18,159 bases of DNA, taken from contig CAJTRC010000051.1 in assembly GCA_910578365.1 (NCBI GenBank), positions 1 to 18,159 on the forward strand, given 5' to 3'. A model generated the notes under the pieces. That model saw only the letters and a list, made by a program, of their open reading frames with translations. It was not told the origin of the DNA and ran no database searches. Position 1 is the first letter of the stretch; every line of letters starts with the position of its first letter. Origin of the DNA: an uncultured Muribaculaceae bacterium (lineage in GTDB: Bacteria > Bacteroidota > Bacteroidia > Bacteroidales > Muribaculaceae). Below, piece after piece: positions 5,480-16,448 of this stretch. The translations under genes and the position numbers were made by a program.

Positions 5480-8449
5480 ATGACCGACATTAAATTTCTG
5501 CGTCAGGTTGCCGCATACTTCAGCAGCCGCTCCACTATCGACAACATGGCCGAGCTGGTAATGGTTGTGCCGAACCGCCGCAGCGGTCTGTTTCTGAAAA
5601 AGCACTTCCAGCGCGAACTTGCCGGACGTGAACGCCCGGTGATGCTGCCGCGTTTCCATACCATTGGTCGTCTGGTACAGGACTTTGCCCAATGTCCATG
5701 TATGCCGCGCAACGAACAGCTGTTTCTGCTGTATGAGGCATACTGCGAGGTTTTGTCAGAAATGGGCGGACAGCAGCAGGCCCGTGAGTTTGACCGCTTT
5801 GCTTTCTGGGGCGATATAATCATCAACGACTTCAACGATATTGACAGCTCGCTGGCTGATGCGTCGGCTGTGTTCCGCAACCTTAAGGGCATGAAAGAGA
5901 TTGCCGCCGACTTCCTCACCAACGATCAGAAAGAAATCGTGCGTAAGCTGTGGGGCGACTCGATTTACACCCGCAGCGGCAGCGACAGTTTCTGGCTACA
6001 CCTCGAAAATAGCAGTGGGCAATCGGTAATGAAGTCGAGTTTCATTCAGTTGTGGCAGCTTTTAGGACCGCTCTACATGCGCTTTCACAAGAAACTCCAC
6101 CGCCTCGGGCTCTGTACCGAAGGCCTGCAGCAGCGCATGGCAGTAGAAGCCGCCAGGAGCGGCAGGGCAATCCGTCGCCGATACGCGTTCGTGGGGTTTT
6201 CCACGGTCACAAAAGCCGAGTTCGCGCTTATGGATACGCTGCGTAAAAAAGGTGCGGCAACTTTTTTCTGGGATTTCGGCATGCTCCCGGCCGAAGGTTC
6301 GCTTTCGACCATACTACGAGCTTTCGGAGGTCTGGCCAAGGCGTTACCGGCGCCCGATGATTTTGTGTTAGTGCCGGCCGAATGGCCCGAAAAAATCGAA
6401 TGTATCGCAGTTCCGTCAAATAATGGCCAGGCCAAGTATCTTGCAGGCGCTTTGCGACAATGGAATAACAGCTACAAACAGCAGGGCAATGCCGGAGTGC
6501 CGGAGGATACAATGCTCGACACCGCCGTGGTGGTACCCGACGAAAGCATACTTTCTACCCTGGTGCTGTCGCTGCCGCACGAAGTTGAGGCTGTGAACAT
6601 AACCCTGCGTCTGCCCTACCGCAGCACTACCTTTGCTTCGCTTTTATCCGGAATCATATCAATGCAACTGCGGGCAAGGCTTATACACGGTGAGTTCCAC
6701 TTTTTCTTCGAGGATGTGGAGCGCATATTGTCACATCCGCATCTGCGTACTATCGCAGGCGAAAAAGCCTCTTCAGTACTGCGTAAAATCTCAGCCCGCA
6801 AGATGTATAATGTGGCCGCGTCCGACCTGCAGCAAATGCTGCCGGAATTTGGCGGATTATTCCGGCCGGTGAAAAATCTCGGCGACATCGGTGAAATTCA
6901 CAGTTTCACTATTGAAATGATTTACGTTCTTGAGGATGCTTTCAGGAATCTGGCGCACAATACAGAGCTGATTGAATTCAGGATGCTTACATATTTCCGC
7001 GACCAGCTGAATGAACTGTTCCGGTTGATAATGAAGTATGGAGTCAGCATGAGCGAGAATACCTACTTTACTCTTTTCGAGCGACTTCTGTCGGCAAAGC
7101 GTATCGACTTGCACGGCTCGCCACTGAAAGGCCTGCAGGTGATGGGTGTGCTCGAAACAAGGGCTCTCGACTTCAATCGCCTGATTATCATGTCGATGAA
7201 CGAACGCATATTTCCGCGCCGAAGCTATCTCCGCACAATGATACCCGACAATCTGCGTCGGGACTACGGCCTTAATACCGAGTCGGAGGCCGATGCCGCA
7301 TACACATATTATTTCTACCGTATGATTACCGGAGCCCGCAATGTGAAGCTGCTTTACGACAACCGTCCGGCATCGTTGGGCGCCGGCGAGGTATCGCGCT
7401 ATATAAGCCAGCTGAAGCATCTGCACAGCCACAAAAATGTTGTGTTCTCCTCGATGGAGCTGGCTTCGGCGAGCGACAGCAGCCGTGAAATATCAGTGTG
7501 CAAAGACGACAAGGTTATGTCTTTGCTCAACGAGTTCAAGGCCGGTGGCAGCCGCAACTTATCAGCTTCGGCTTTAAAGACGTACTTCTCCTGTCCGCTC
7601 AAATTCTATCTTGAAAAAGTCCGGCGCCTATCGACCGACGACGAGGTCAAACCATATCTCAACGCCGCCGACTATGGCACCGTGGTACACAGTGTGATGG
7701 AGCATATCTATAAGCCATACGAGGGCCAGTATATTACCCGCATAATAATAAACTCGATACTTAATGCCCCCGGCTTTATAATGAACGCTGTGCAGAAGGT
7801 GATGAGCGACTTTCTGAACCGCGACCGAATAAAGCGTGGCAAAGCACCCCTGCCGATGAATACCGAATCGCAGATTCTTTGCAGGGTAATTCATCATTTT
7901 GTGGTCAATGTGCTTAAAAACGAACGCGACACATACTGCGCCCCTTCGTTCCGCTATATATGTGCTGAACGCAAGGTGGTGTCATCGTGGAAAATCGATG
8001 ATAACCTGTCGATAAACTTCAAAATGCTGATTGACCGTATTGACGAGGTGCGGCCCGGAAAATTGCGTTTTATCGACTACAAGACAGGTGGCGATGCTAC
8101 AAGCGCACCTAATATCGGTTCGCTCTTTACCAATTACCGTTGCAGCGCCATCTTTCAGTTGCTGCTCTACGCCGAGGCATACAAAACTATGGTTGACGAA
8201 AATACTGATATTGAGCCGGTGGTGTACAACTTCACCTCCATTACCGCCAATGGCCGTATTGACCCTATAACCATTGCATCTAAACCGGTTACCAGTTACG
8301 ACCAGACGATGCGCGACAACTATGTAGGACAGCTCAAAGAAATAATAAGACAGATATTCGATCCCGAAACACCGTTCGAACAGTGCAAGTATTCGCCATT
8401 CGGCTGCCCTTGTTCGTACTGTTCGTTCGCCGATCTCTGCGGAAGATGA
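5480..8449 (+). CDS. AddB-like PD-(D/E)XK nuclease with iron-sulphur site
   Basis: A 989-aa protein with the architecture of AddB, the nuclease/helicase-like subunit of the AddAB enzyme that resects double-strand breaks for recombination. The N-terminus (VVPNRRSGLFLKKHF, about 28-43) sits where UvrD-like helicases carry a P-loop but has no GKT, so this half is probably an inactive helicase fold. The C-terminal nuclease domain (about 700-989) shows GTVVH (His737), DRID (Asp852, Asp855), DYK (Asp866 and Lys868) and QLLLYAEA, the motifs of RecB-type nucleases. Cys705 together with Cys978, Cys981 and Cys987 (C-x2-C-x5-C) matches the 4Fe-4S staple of AddB. It starts 22 nt after holB and ends 4 nt before hemW. 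No AddA helicase is encoded here, so addB itself is not asserted as a symbol. Confidence 0.85.
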   Translation: MTDIKFLRQVAAYFSSRSTIDNMAELVMVVPNRRSGLFLKKHFQRELAGRERPVMLPRFHTIGRLVQDFAQCPCMPRNEQLFLLYEAYCEVLSEMGGQQQAREFDRFAFWGDIIINDFNDIDSSLADASAVFRNLKGMKEIAADFLTNDQKEIVRKLWGDSIYTRSGSDSFWLHLENSSGQSVMKSSFIQLWQLLGPLYMRFHKKLHRLGLCTEGLQQRMAVEAARSGRAIRRRYAFVGFSTVTKAEFALMDTLRKKGAATFFWDFGMLPAEGSLSTILRAFGGLAKALPAPDDFVLVPAEWPEKIECIAVPSNNGQAKYLAGALRQWNNSYKQQGNAGVPEDTMLDTAVVVPDESILSTLVLSLPHEVEAVNITLRLPYRSTTFASLLSGIISMQLRARLIHGEFHFFFEDVERILSHPHLRTIAGEKASSVLRKISARKMYNVAASDLQQMLPEFGGLFRPVKNLGDIGEIHSFTIEMIYVLEDAFRNLAHNTELIEFRMLTYFRDQLNELFRLIMKYGVSMSENTYFTLFERLLSAKRIDLHGSPLKGLQVMGVLETRALDFNRLIIMSMNERIFPRRSYLRTMIPDNLRRDYGLNTESEADAAYTYYFYRMITGARNVKLLYDNRPASLGAGEVSRYISQLKHLHSHKNVVFSSMELASASDSSREISVCKDDKVMSLLNEFKAGGSRNLSASALKTYFSCPLKFYLEKVRRLSTDDEVKPYLNAADYGTVVHSVMEHIYKPYEGQYITRIIINSILNAPGFIMNAVQKVMSDFLNRDRIKRGKAPLPMNTESQILCRVIHHFVVNVLKNERDTYCAPSFRYICAERKVVSSWKIDDNLSINFKMLIDRIDEVRPGKLRFIDYKTGGDATSAPNIGSLFTNYRCSAIFQLLLYAEAYKTMVDENTDIEPVVYNFTSITANGRIDPITIASKPVTSYDQTMRDNYVGQLKEIIRQIFDPETPFEQCKYSPFGCPCSYCSFADLCGR

Positions 8450-8453
8450 TAAT

Positions 8454-9537
8454 ATGGCCGGACTGTATATACATATCCCTTACTGTCACAGCAAGTGCGC
8501 CTACTGCGACTTCTATTCACGGCCCGACGACGGAAATATCGATATGCTTGCCGACGCCATTGCCCGTGAATACGACATTCGGAAATCCGAACTCCACGAA
8601 CCGCTGCAGACCATATATATAGGAGGTGGCACTCCCTCGATTCTGCCCGATGCCGTACTTGCCCGCATTGTGACGGCAGTACGGCCTGCAGGTGTATCGC
8701 TGTGTGAGTTTACAATCGAAGCCAATCCTGAGGACATAAATCCCCGGCGGCTTGATTGTTGGCGCGCCCTCGGCATTGACCGCGTAAGCATGGGCGTTCA
8801 GTCGTTGAACGACACCGAACTCAAGGCTGTAGGCCGACGACATAGTGCGGCTATGGCGCTCGATGCTATTGATATGATACAGCAGGCCGGATTCGGCAAG
8901 ATAAGCTGTGATCTCATATACGGCCTTCCGACACAAACTGTTGAATCGTGGCGCGACTCTCTGTCGCGGCTTCTCGATACCGGCATTAGTCATCTGTCGG
9001 CTTACTCGCTGTCGTACGAAGAAGGCACACTGCTGTATGCACGTATGATTATGGGCCGTGTAACTCCGGCCGACGACGATACCGTGGCCCTGATGTATGA
9101 ATCGCTTACCGCCATGGCGGCCGAACGCGGATTCCACCACTATGAAATATCGAACTTCGCACTGCCTGGTTTTGAGGCCATACACAATTCGTCCTACTGG
9201 AATTCTACTCCTTACCTCGGCCTTGGCCCCTCGGCGCACAGCTTCGACGGTTCGGTTCGTCGTGTCAATCCGGCATCGGTAAAAAAATACCTGCAGCAGA
9301 TGCCGTCATTCGAAGTGGAATCCGAAAGCACAGCCGACCGTCTTAACGACATCATCATAACAGCACTACGCACCGATACCGGACTTGACCCGGCCGCTTT
9401 GCCTGTCGGCTTCCGAAACGAAGTCGAGCGGTCGGCCCGTAAGTGGCTCAACCGCTCGATGCTTGTATATCAGAATGATAGAATCGTAATTCCTGAACGT
9501 TTCTGGCTTATGGCCGATGCCATAATGCGCGACCTTA

Positions 9538-9548
<11 letters not shown>
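8454..9548 (+). CDS. hemW: HemW, radical SAM haem chaperone
   Basis: A 364-aa radical SAM protein, close in length to E. coli HemW (378). The N-terminus reads GLYIHIPYC and gives the cluster motif CHSKCAYC (Cys11, Cys15, Cys18), which binds the 4Fe-4S cluster and SAM. GGGTPS (57-62) is the glycine-rich SAM-binding strand, and GIDRVSMGVQS and GLPTQT are further family motifs. HemW was long annotated as oxygen-independent coproporphyrinogen III oxidase but is now regarded as a haem-binding chaperone. The short leader before CxxxCxxC, without the longer HemN N-terminus, favours HemW over HemN. It starts 4 nt after the AddB-like gene, the last gene of the plus-strand run. Its last 11 bp overlap the end of lon on the other strand. 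Confidence 0.9.
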
Positions 9549-11946
<2,398 letters not shown>

Positions 11947-11996
11947 ATATTATTCTTACGTATTTCGAGTAGTTTATCTACATGCAAAAGCGATGC

Positions 11997-12027
11997 CAAA
12001 ATTACAAAAAAATATCCAATTATGAAA
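11997..12027 (-). promoter_or_regulatory. Putative lon promoter
   Basis: On the minus strand, TTTC (12027-12024, one mismatch), a 19-nt spacer and TAATTTTG (12004-11997, exact TAnnTTTG) fit the Bacteroidota consensus. Transcription would start near 11990, about 44 nt before the lon ATG. I see no heat-shock (CIRCE) element. Confidence 0.5.
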
Positions 12028-12088
12028 ATGTACATTTAGGCATCAGTATACATAATTTCTGCCTGGAATTTACAAATATTGATTTTAT

Positions 12089-12123
12089 GTTGTTAAACAT
12101 ACAGTTTTTGCTTGGTAGGTTTG
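12089..12123 (+). promoter_or_regulatory. Weak candidate promoter for the EF-G2 gene
   Basis: TAGGTTTG (12116-12123) matches the -7 element TAnnTTTG, but the best -33 candidate is GTTG at 12089-12092 with a long 23-nt spacer. A weak -33 box would suit a promoter that needs an activator, which is speculation. The resulting leader of about 85 nt contains the small palindrome CCGGA-TTAT-TCCGG (12168-12181). Confidence 0.25.
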
Positions 12124-12215
12124 AAAAAAAGGATTAAATTGCAAGCGAAAAATCTGATTAACCATAGCCGGATTATTCCGGTGTTGGATTCACTAACCAG
12201 TAAAACCCTAATAGC

Positions 12216-14372
12216 ATGAAAGTTTATAAGACTGACCAGATTAAAAACATTGCCTTGCTCGGAAGCAAGGGCTCCGGAAAAACCACACTCGCTGAAGCAA
12301 TGCTCTACGAGTGTGGAGTTATAAAACGTCGTGGTACCGTAGAAGCCGGTAATACTGTCTGTGATTATTTCCCCGTAGAAAAAGAGTACGGTTCAAGTGT
12401 GTTCTCTACTGTGTTCTATGCCGAATTCCTCGGCAAGAAACTTAATGTGATTGATTGCCCCGGAGCCGACGACTTCGTGGGCAACGCCATAACCGCCCTC
12501 AATGTTACTGATACAGGTGTGATTGTGGTAAACGGCCAGTATGGCGTGGAAGTAGGCACTCAGAATATTTTCCGCACCGCCTCGTCAATCAACAAACCTA
12601 TTATTTTCGCTATTAATCAGCTCGATGGCGAAAAAGCCGATTACGAAAACGTAATCGAACAGATGAAAGAAGTGTTCGGTCCTAAAATCGTGGCCATACA
12701 GTACCCCCTCGCTTCCGGCCCCGGTTTCAACAGCATGATCGACGTGCTTCTGATGAAGAAATACTCGTGGGGGCCCGATGGCGGAGTTCCCACCATCGAA
12801 GATATTCCCGCCGAAGAACTCGAGCGCGCAAACGAACTGCATAAAGCTCTCGTTGAGGCTGCTGCAGAAAACGACGAAACCCTTATGGAAAAATTCTTCG
12901 AAGAGGAACACCTCACCGAAGACGAAATGCGTATGGGTATCCGAAAAGGTCTGATCGACCGCTCGATTTATCCGGTATTCTGCGTCAGCGCCGCAAAAGA
13001 CATGGGAGTGCGCCGCATGATGGAATTCCTTGGTAATGTCGTACCCTTTGTGAGCGATATGCCCGCACCGACCGACACTCAGGGAAATGAAGTGAAACCA
13101 GACCCCGACGGCCCGCTGAGCGTGTTCATGTTCAAGACTACCGTCGAACCACATATAGGCGAAGTCAGCTACTTCAAGGTTATGAGCGGCACTCTCAAGG
13201 CCGGTGCCGACCTTGAAAATATCACCCGCGGCGGCAAGGAACGTCTGGCGCAGATATATTGTGTATGCGGCCAGATTAAAACTGCGGTCGATGAACTCAT
13301 GGCCGGCGATATCGGCGCTACAGTCAAACTCAAAGACGTTCGCACAGGCAATACGCTCGATGAAAAAGGCTGTGAAGTCGAATTCAACTTCATAAAATAT
13401 CCTGCGCCAAAATACCAGCGTGCTGTACGACCTGTGACCGAAAGCGATGCCGAGAAGCTCAACTCCATTCTTACCCGCATGCACGAGGAAGACCCCACAT
13501 GGGTTATCGAGCAGTCGAAAGAACTGAAACAGACAATTCTCAGCGGTCAGGGCGAATTCCACCTGCGCACTCTCAAATGGCGTGTGGAAAACAACGATAA
13601 GCTCCCCATACTTTTCGAAGAACCCAAAATACCCTATCGCGAAACTATCACCAAGGCTTCGCGTGCCGACTACCGACACAAAAAGCAGTCGGGCGGCGCC
13701 GGACAATTCGGTGAGGTACATCTGATTGTCGAGCCATACTACGAGGGCATGCCTGCTCCCGACAGCTTCCGCTTCGGCAACCAGGAATTTAAGATGAGCG
13801 TGCGCGATACCCAGGAGATACCTCTGGCATGGGGCGGTAAACTGGTGGTGTGCAACTGTATAGTAGGCGGTGCTATCGATGCCCGCTTCATTCCTGCAAT
13901 CGTCAAAGGTCTGATGGACCGCATGGAGCAGGGCCCGCTCACCGGTTCGTATGCCCGCGACGTGCGAGTATGTATCTACGACGGTAAGATGCACCCGGTT
14001 GACTCCAATGAAATCTCCTTCCGTCTGGCCGGCCGCAACGCCTTCAGCGAGGCCTTCCGCAACGCCAATCCCAAGGTTCTTGAACCGGTTTACGATGTCG
14101 AGGTCCTTGTGCCCGGCGATGTAATGGGCGATGTGATGAGCGATCTGCAGGGCCGTCGTGCCATAATCATGGGCATGTCAAGCGAGAATGGCTTTGAGAA
14201 AATCAGCGCCAAAGTTCCTCTCAAAGAGATGTCGAGCTACTCAACTGCCCTCAGTTCCATTACAGGAGGACGTTCGTCGTTCACCATGAAGTTTGCCTCA
14301 TATGAACTCGTTCCCGGCGATGTTCAGGACAAACTCCTCAAGGAATACGCTGAAAAGAACACCGAAGACTAA
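12216..14372 (+). CDS. EF-G paralogue (EF-G2 type) with altered GTPase motifs
   Basis: A 718-aa protein with full EF-G architecture: G domain (1-~285), domain II, then III-V, including the domain IV signature HKKQSGGAGQFGEVH and the C-terminal domain V (PLKEMSSYSTALSSITGG). The P-loop GSKGSGKT (16-23) is intact. Other GTPase motifs deviate. Switch I reads EYGSSV (57-62) where EF-G has ERGITI. Switch II reads DCPGAD (80-85) where EF-G has DTPGHV, so the catalytic His is Ala84. The NKxD motif reads NQLD (134-137). These changes fit the Bacteroides EF-G2 paralogue, reported to support translation without GTP hydrolysis and to matter for gut colonisation. The usual EF-G, which lies in the str operon, should be elsewhere in the genome. 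It diverges from lon and ends at a strong hairpin. I leave the symbol empty, although fusA2 has been used. Confidence 0.9.
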   Translation: MKVYKTDQIKNIALLGSKGSGKTTLAEAMLYECGVIKRRGTVEAGNTVCDYFPVEKEYGSSVFSTVFYAEFLGKKLNVIDCPGADDFVGNAITALNVTDTGVIVVNGQYGVEVGTQNIFRTASSINKPIIFAINQLDGEKADYENVIEQMKEVFGPKIVAIQYPLASGPGFNSMIDVLLMKKYSWGPDGGVPTIEDIPAEELERANELHKALVEAAAENDETLMEKFFEEEHLTEDEMRMGIRKGLIDRSIYPVFCVSAAKDMGVRRMMEFLGNVVPFVSDMPAPTDTQGNEVKPDPDGPLSVFMFKTTVEPHIGEVSYFKVMSGTLKAGADLENITRGGKERLAQIYCVCGQIKTAVDELMAGDIGATVKLKDVRTGNTLDEKGCEVEFNFIKYPAPKYQRAVRPVTESDAEKLNSILTRMHEEDPTWVIEQSKELKQTILSGQGEFHLRTLKWRVENNDKLPILFEEPKIPYRETITKASRADYRHKKQSGGAGQFGEVHLIVEPYYEGMPAPDSFRFGNQEFKMSVRDTQEIPLAWGGKLVVCNCIVGGAIDARFIPAIVKGLMDRMEQGPLTGSYARDVRVCIYDGKMHPVDSNEISFRLAGRNAFSEAFRNANPKVLEPVYDVEVLVPGDVMGDVMSDLQGRRAIIMGMSSENGFEKISAKVPLKEMSSYSTALSSITGGRSSFTMKFASYELVPGDVQDKLLKEYAEKNTED

Positions 14373-14374
14373 AC

Positions 14375-14433
14375 AATCCCCAAATAAAACAGGAGCCTCG
14401 GGTTTTCCGAGGCTCCTGTTTTATTTGGGGATT
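14375..14433. terminator. Perfect 27-bp bidirectional terminator
   Basis: Positions 14375-14401 are an exact reverse complement of 14407-14433, with a 5-nt loop (GTTTT). The core CAGGAGCCTCGG is GC-rich and flanked by AAATAAAA / TTTTATTT, giving a U-run after the stem on either strand. It fills the space between the convergent EF-G2 (stop 14372) and ligA (stop 14439) genes, so it should terminate both. Confidence 0.85.
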
Positions 14434-14438
14434 ACTAA

Positions 14439-16442
14439 TTACGACAGCATATCCAGGAACTCCTGTTCATTGATTACCGGAATATTAAGGCTGCGAGCCT
14501 TCTCAAGTTTGGCGGGGCCCATGTTTTCGCCTGCCAGGACAAAGTCGGTTTTCTTGGAGATTGAACCGCTGTTTTTACCTCCGTTGCGCTCTATCATTTC
14601 TTTGTACTGATCGCGGCTATGGAGTGTGAAAACACCACTGATTACTATAGTCTTGCCTGCCAGACAGTCGTTTTTTTCGCTTTCATCCTCCTCGGGCAGT
14701 TCGAACTGCACTTCGGCCTGGCGCAAGCGTCTGATAATATCGCGGTTACACTCGTTGGCAAAGTATTCTACAATACTTTCGGCTATGCGCGGGCCCACAT
14801 CATCTATAGCCTCCAGTTCAGGCTGGCTAAGGGCCATCAGACGGTCGAGTGAACGAACACTCCGGGCGATTTTTTTTGCAGTAGTTTCTCCGACATAAGG
14901 TATCGAAAGGGCGAACAGCACACGGTCGAACGGTATCGACTTGCTCCGTTCAACACCGTCTACTACCCGTTCGGCGCTTTTCTGACCAAAGCCTTCAAGC
15001 CCGCTCAAATCGCTTGTTTTCAAGTTATATAAATCGGCGATGTTGCGTAAAAGACCGCAATCATAAAGCATTTTTGCCGTTTCTTCTCCAATACCTTCGA
15101 TATTCATCATGCGGCGGCCTACAAAATGCTCTATACGGCCTATAATCTGTGGCGGGCAATGGTATTTGTCGGGGCAGACCCAGGCTGCTTCGCCCTCTAC
15201 TCTGACCAGCGGAGTACCGCAGGCGGGGCAATGGCTAACAAACCGTACCGGAGTAGCGTCGCTTTCGCGGGCATCGATATCCACACCGGTAATCTTGGGT
15301 ATGATTTCGCCGCCCTTCTCCACATACAGCATGTCGTGCTCGTGTATGCCCAGAGTCTTGATTATATCTTCGTTGTGCAGCGACGCACGCTTCACTATGG
15401 TTCCCGACAGAGGTACAGGCTCAAGATTGGCAACCGGAGTGACAATGCCCATACGGCCTACGTCGAACGACACATAACGCAGCCTTGTAAGCGCCCTCTC
15501 GGCCTGGAATTTATAGGCAATCGCCCAGCGGGGCGATTTTGCGCGAAAGCCCAGATTCAACTGCTGGCGAAGCGAGTTGACCTTGAATACCAGTCCGTCG
15601 GTTGCCACGGGCAGTTCGCGGCGTGCTGTATCCCAGCGCTGTATGTATGCGTCGATTTCGGCTATGCTGTGCAGCCGGGTCATGGCGTCGGACACTTTGA
15701 AACCCCAGCTGCCGGCGCGCAACATATTGTCGTAGTGGTTGTCGCATGGCAGGTCTTCGCCTAACATGTAGTACAGATAGGCGTCGAGGCCGCGTCGGGC
15801 CACCTCGGCCGAATTTTGCAGTTTCAGAGTTCCTGCGGCAGCGTTTCGCGGATTGGCAAAGAGAGGTTCCTCGTTGAACGCACGTTCCCGGTTCAGCCGC
15901 TCGAAAGCTTTCCAGGGCAAAACTATTTCGCCCCTTATCTCAAACTTATCGGGCCATCCGCTGCCACTGAGCTGCAGGGGTATGCTGCGTATGGTCATTA
16001 TATTGTCGGTAACCACATCGCCCTTTTCGCCGTCGCCGCGGGTTACGGCGCGCACCAGGCGTCCATGCTCGTAAATAAGCGATATGCCGGTGCCGTCGAA
16101 TTTCATTTCACCTATGATTTCAGTCGTTTGGCCTGATAGGGCGTCGTCGGTACGTTTTACCCAGGCGTCGACTTCTTCAATCGAATAGGTGTTCGACAAT
16201 GAAAGCATCGGATATATATGAGCCTCCTGGGTAAATCCCTTGGTGATGTCGCTGCCTACACGGCGTGTAGGTGAATACGGGTCGTCGTATTCGGGATGCT
16301 CGCGCTCGAGTTGCTCCAGCTGGCGCATCATATCGTCGTACTCGCGGTCACTTATTTCCGGATTGTTGTCAACGTAATACAGTCGGTTGTGGCGGTCGAG
16401 TTCGCTGCGTAGCTGCAGTATCTGTTTTTTTATCTCGCTCAT
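14439..16442 (-). CDS. ligA: NAD-dependent DNA ligase LigA
   Basis: A 667-aa NAD+-dependent ligase that seals nicks during replication and repair. Domain Ia is seen at the N-terminus (HNRLYYVDNNPEISDREYD). The adenylation lysine is Lys114 in KFDG; the family usually has KxDGxA, and here it is KFDGTG. The zinc finger has Cys405, Cys408, Cys423 and Cys429, the same spacing as in E. coli (408/411/426/432). A helix-hairpin-helix region follows at about 440-585, with GIGEETAKML, GFGQKSAERVV and DVGPRIAESI, and a BRCT domain closes the protein (about 593-667, GKTIVISGVF and ISKKTDFVLAG). Length is typical. It starts 6 nt after the rlmD stop, so the two are very probably co-transcribed. It ends at the shared 27-bp hairpin. 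Confidence 0.97.
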   Translation of the reverse strand: MSEIKKQILQLRSELDRHNRLYYVDNNPEISDREYDDMMRQLEQLEREHPEYDDPYSPTRRVGSDITKGFTQEAHIYPMLSLSNTYSIEEVDAWVKRTDDALSGQTTEIIGEMKFDGTGISLIYEHGRLVRAVTRGDGEKGDVVTDNIMTIRSIPLQLSGSGWPDKFEIRGEIVLPWKAFERLNRERAFNEEPLFANPRNAAAGTLKLQNSAEVARRGLDAYLYYMLGEDLPCDNHYDNMLRAGSWGFKVSDAMTRLHSIAEIDAYIQRWDTARRELPVATDGLVFKVNSLRQQLNLGFRAKSPRWAIAYKFQAERALTRLRYVSFDVGRMGIVTPVANLEPVPLSGTIVKRASLHNEDIIKTLGIHEHDMLYVEKGGEIIPKITGVDIDARESDATPVRFVSHCPACGTPLVRVEGEAAWVCPDKYHCPPQIIGRIEHFVGRRMMNIEGIGEETAKMLYDCGLLRNIADLYNLKTSDLSGLEGFGQKSAERVVDGVERSKSIPFDRVLFALSIPYVGETTAKKIARSVRSLDRLMALSQPELEAIDDVGPRIAESIVEYFANECNRDIIRRLRQAEVQFELPEEDESEKNDCLAGKTIVISGVFTLHSRDQYKEMIERNGGKNSGSISKKTDFVLAGENMGPAKLEKARSLNIPVINEQEFLDMLS

Positions 16443-16448
16443 AATGAT

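Noticed and set aside
6857..7432. 191-aa minus-strand frame within the AddB-like gene
   Set aside because: Antisense shadow with no promoter or domain. The plus-strand gene is continuous through it.
12585..13994. 469-aa minus-strand frame opposite the EF-G2 gene
   Set aside because: A long antisense frame in GC-moderate coding DNA. The plus strand encodes all EF-G domains, and the antisense product has no recognisable motif.
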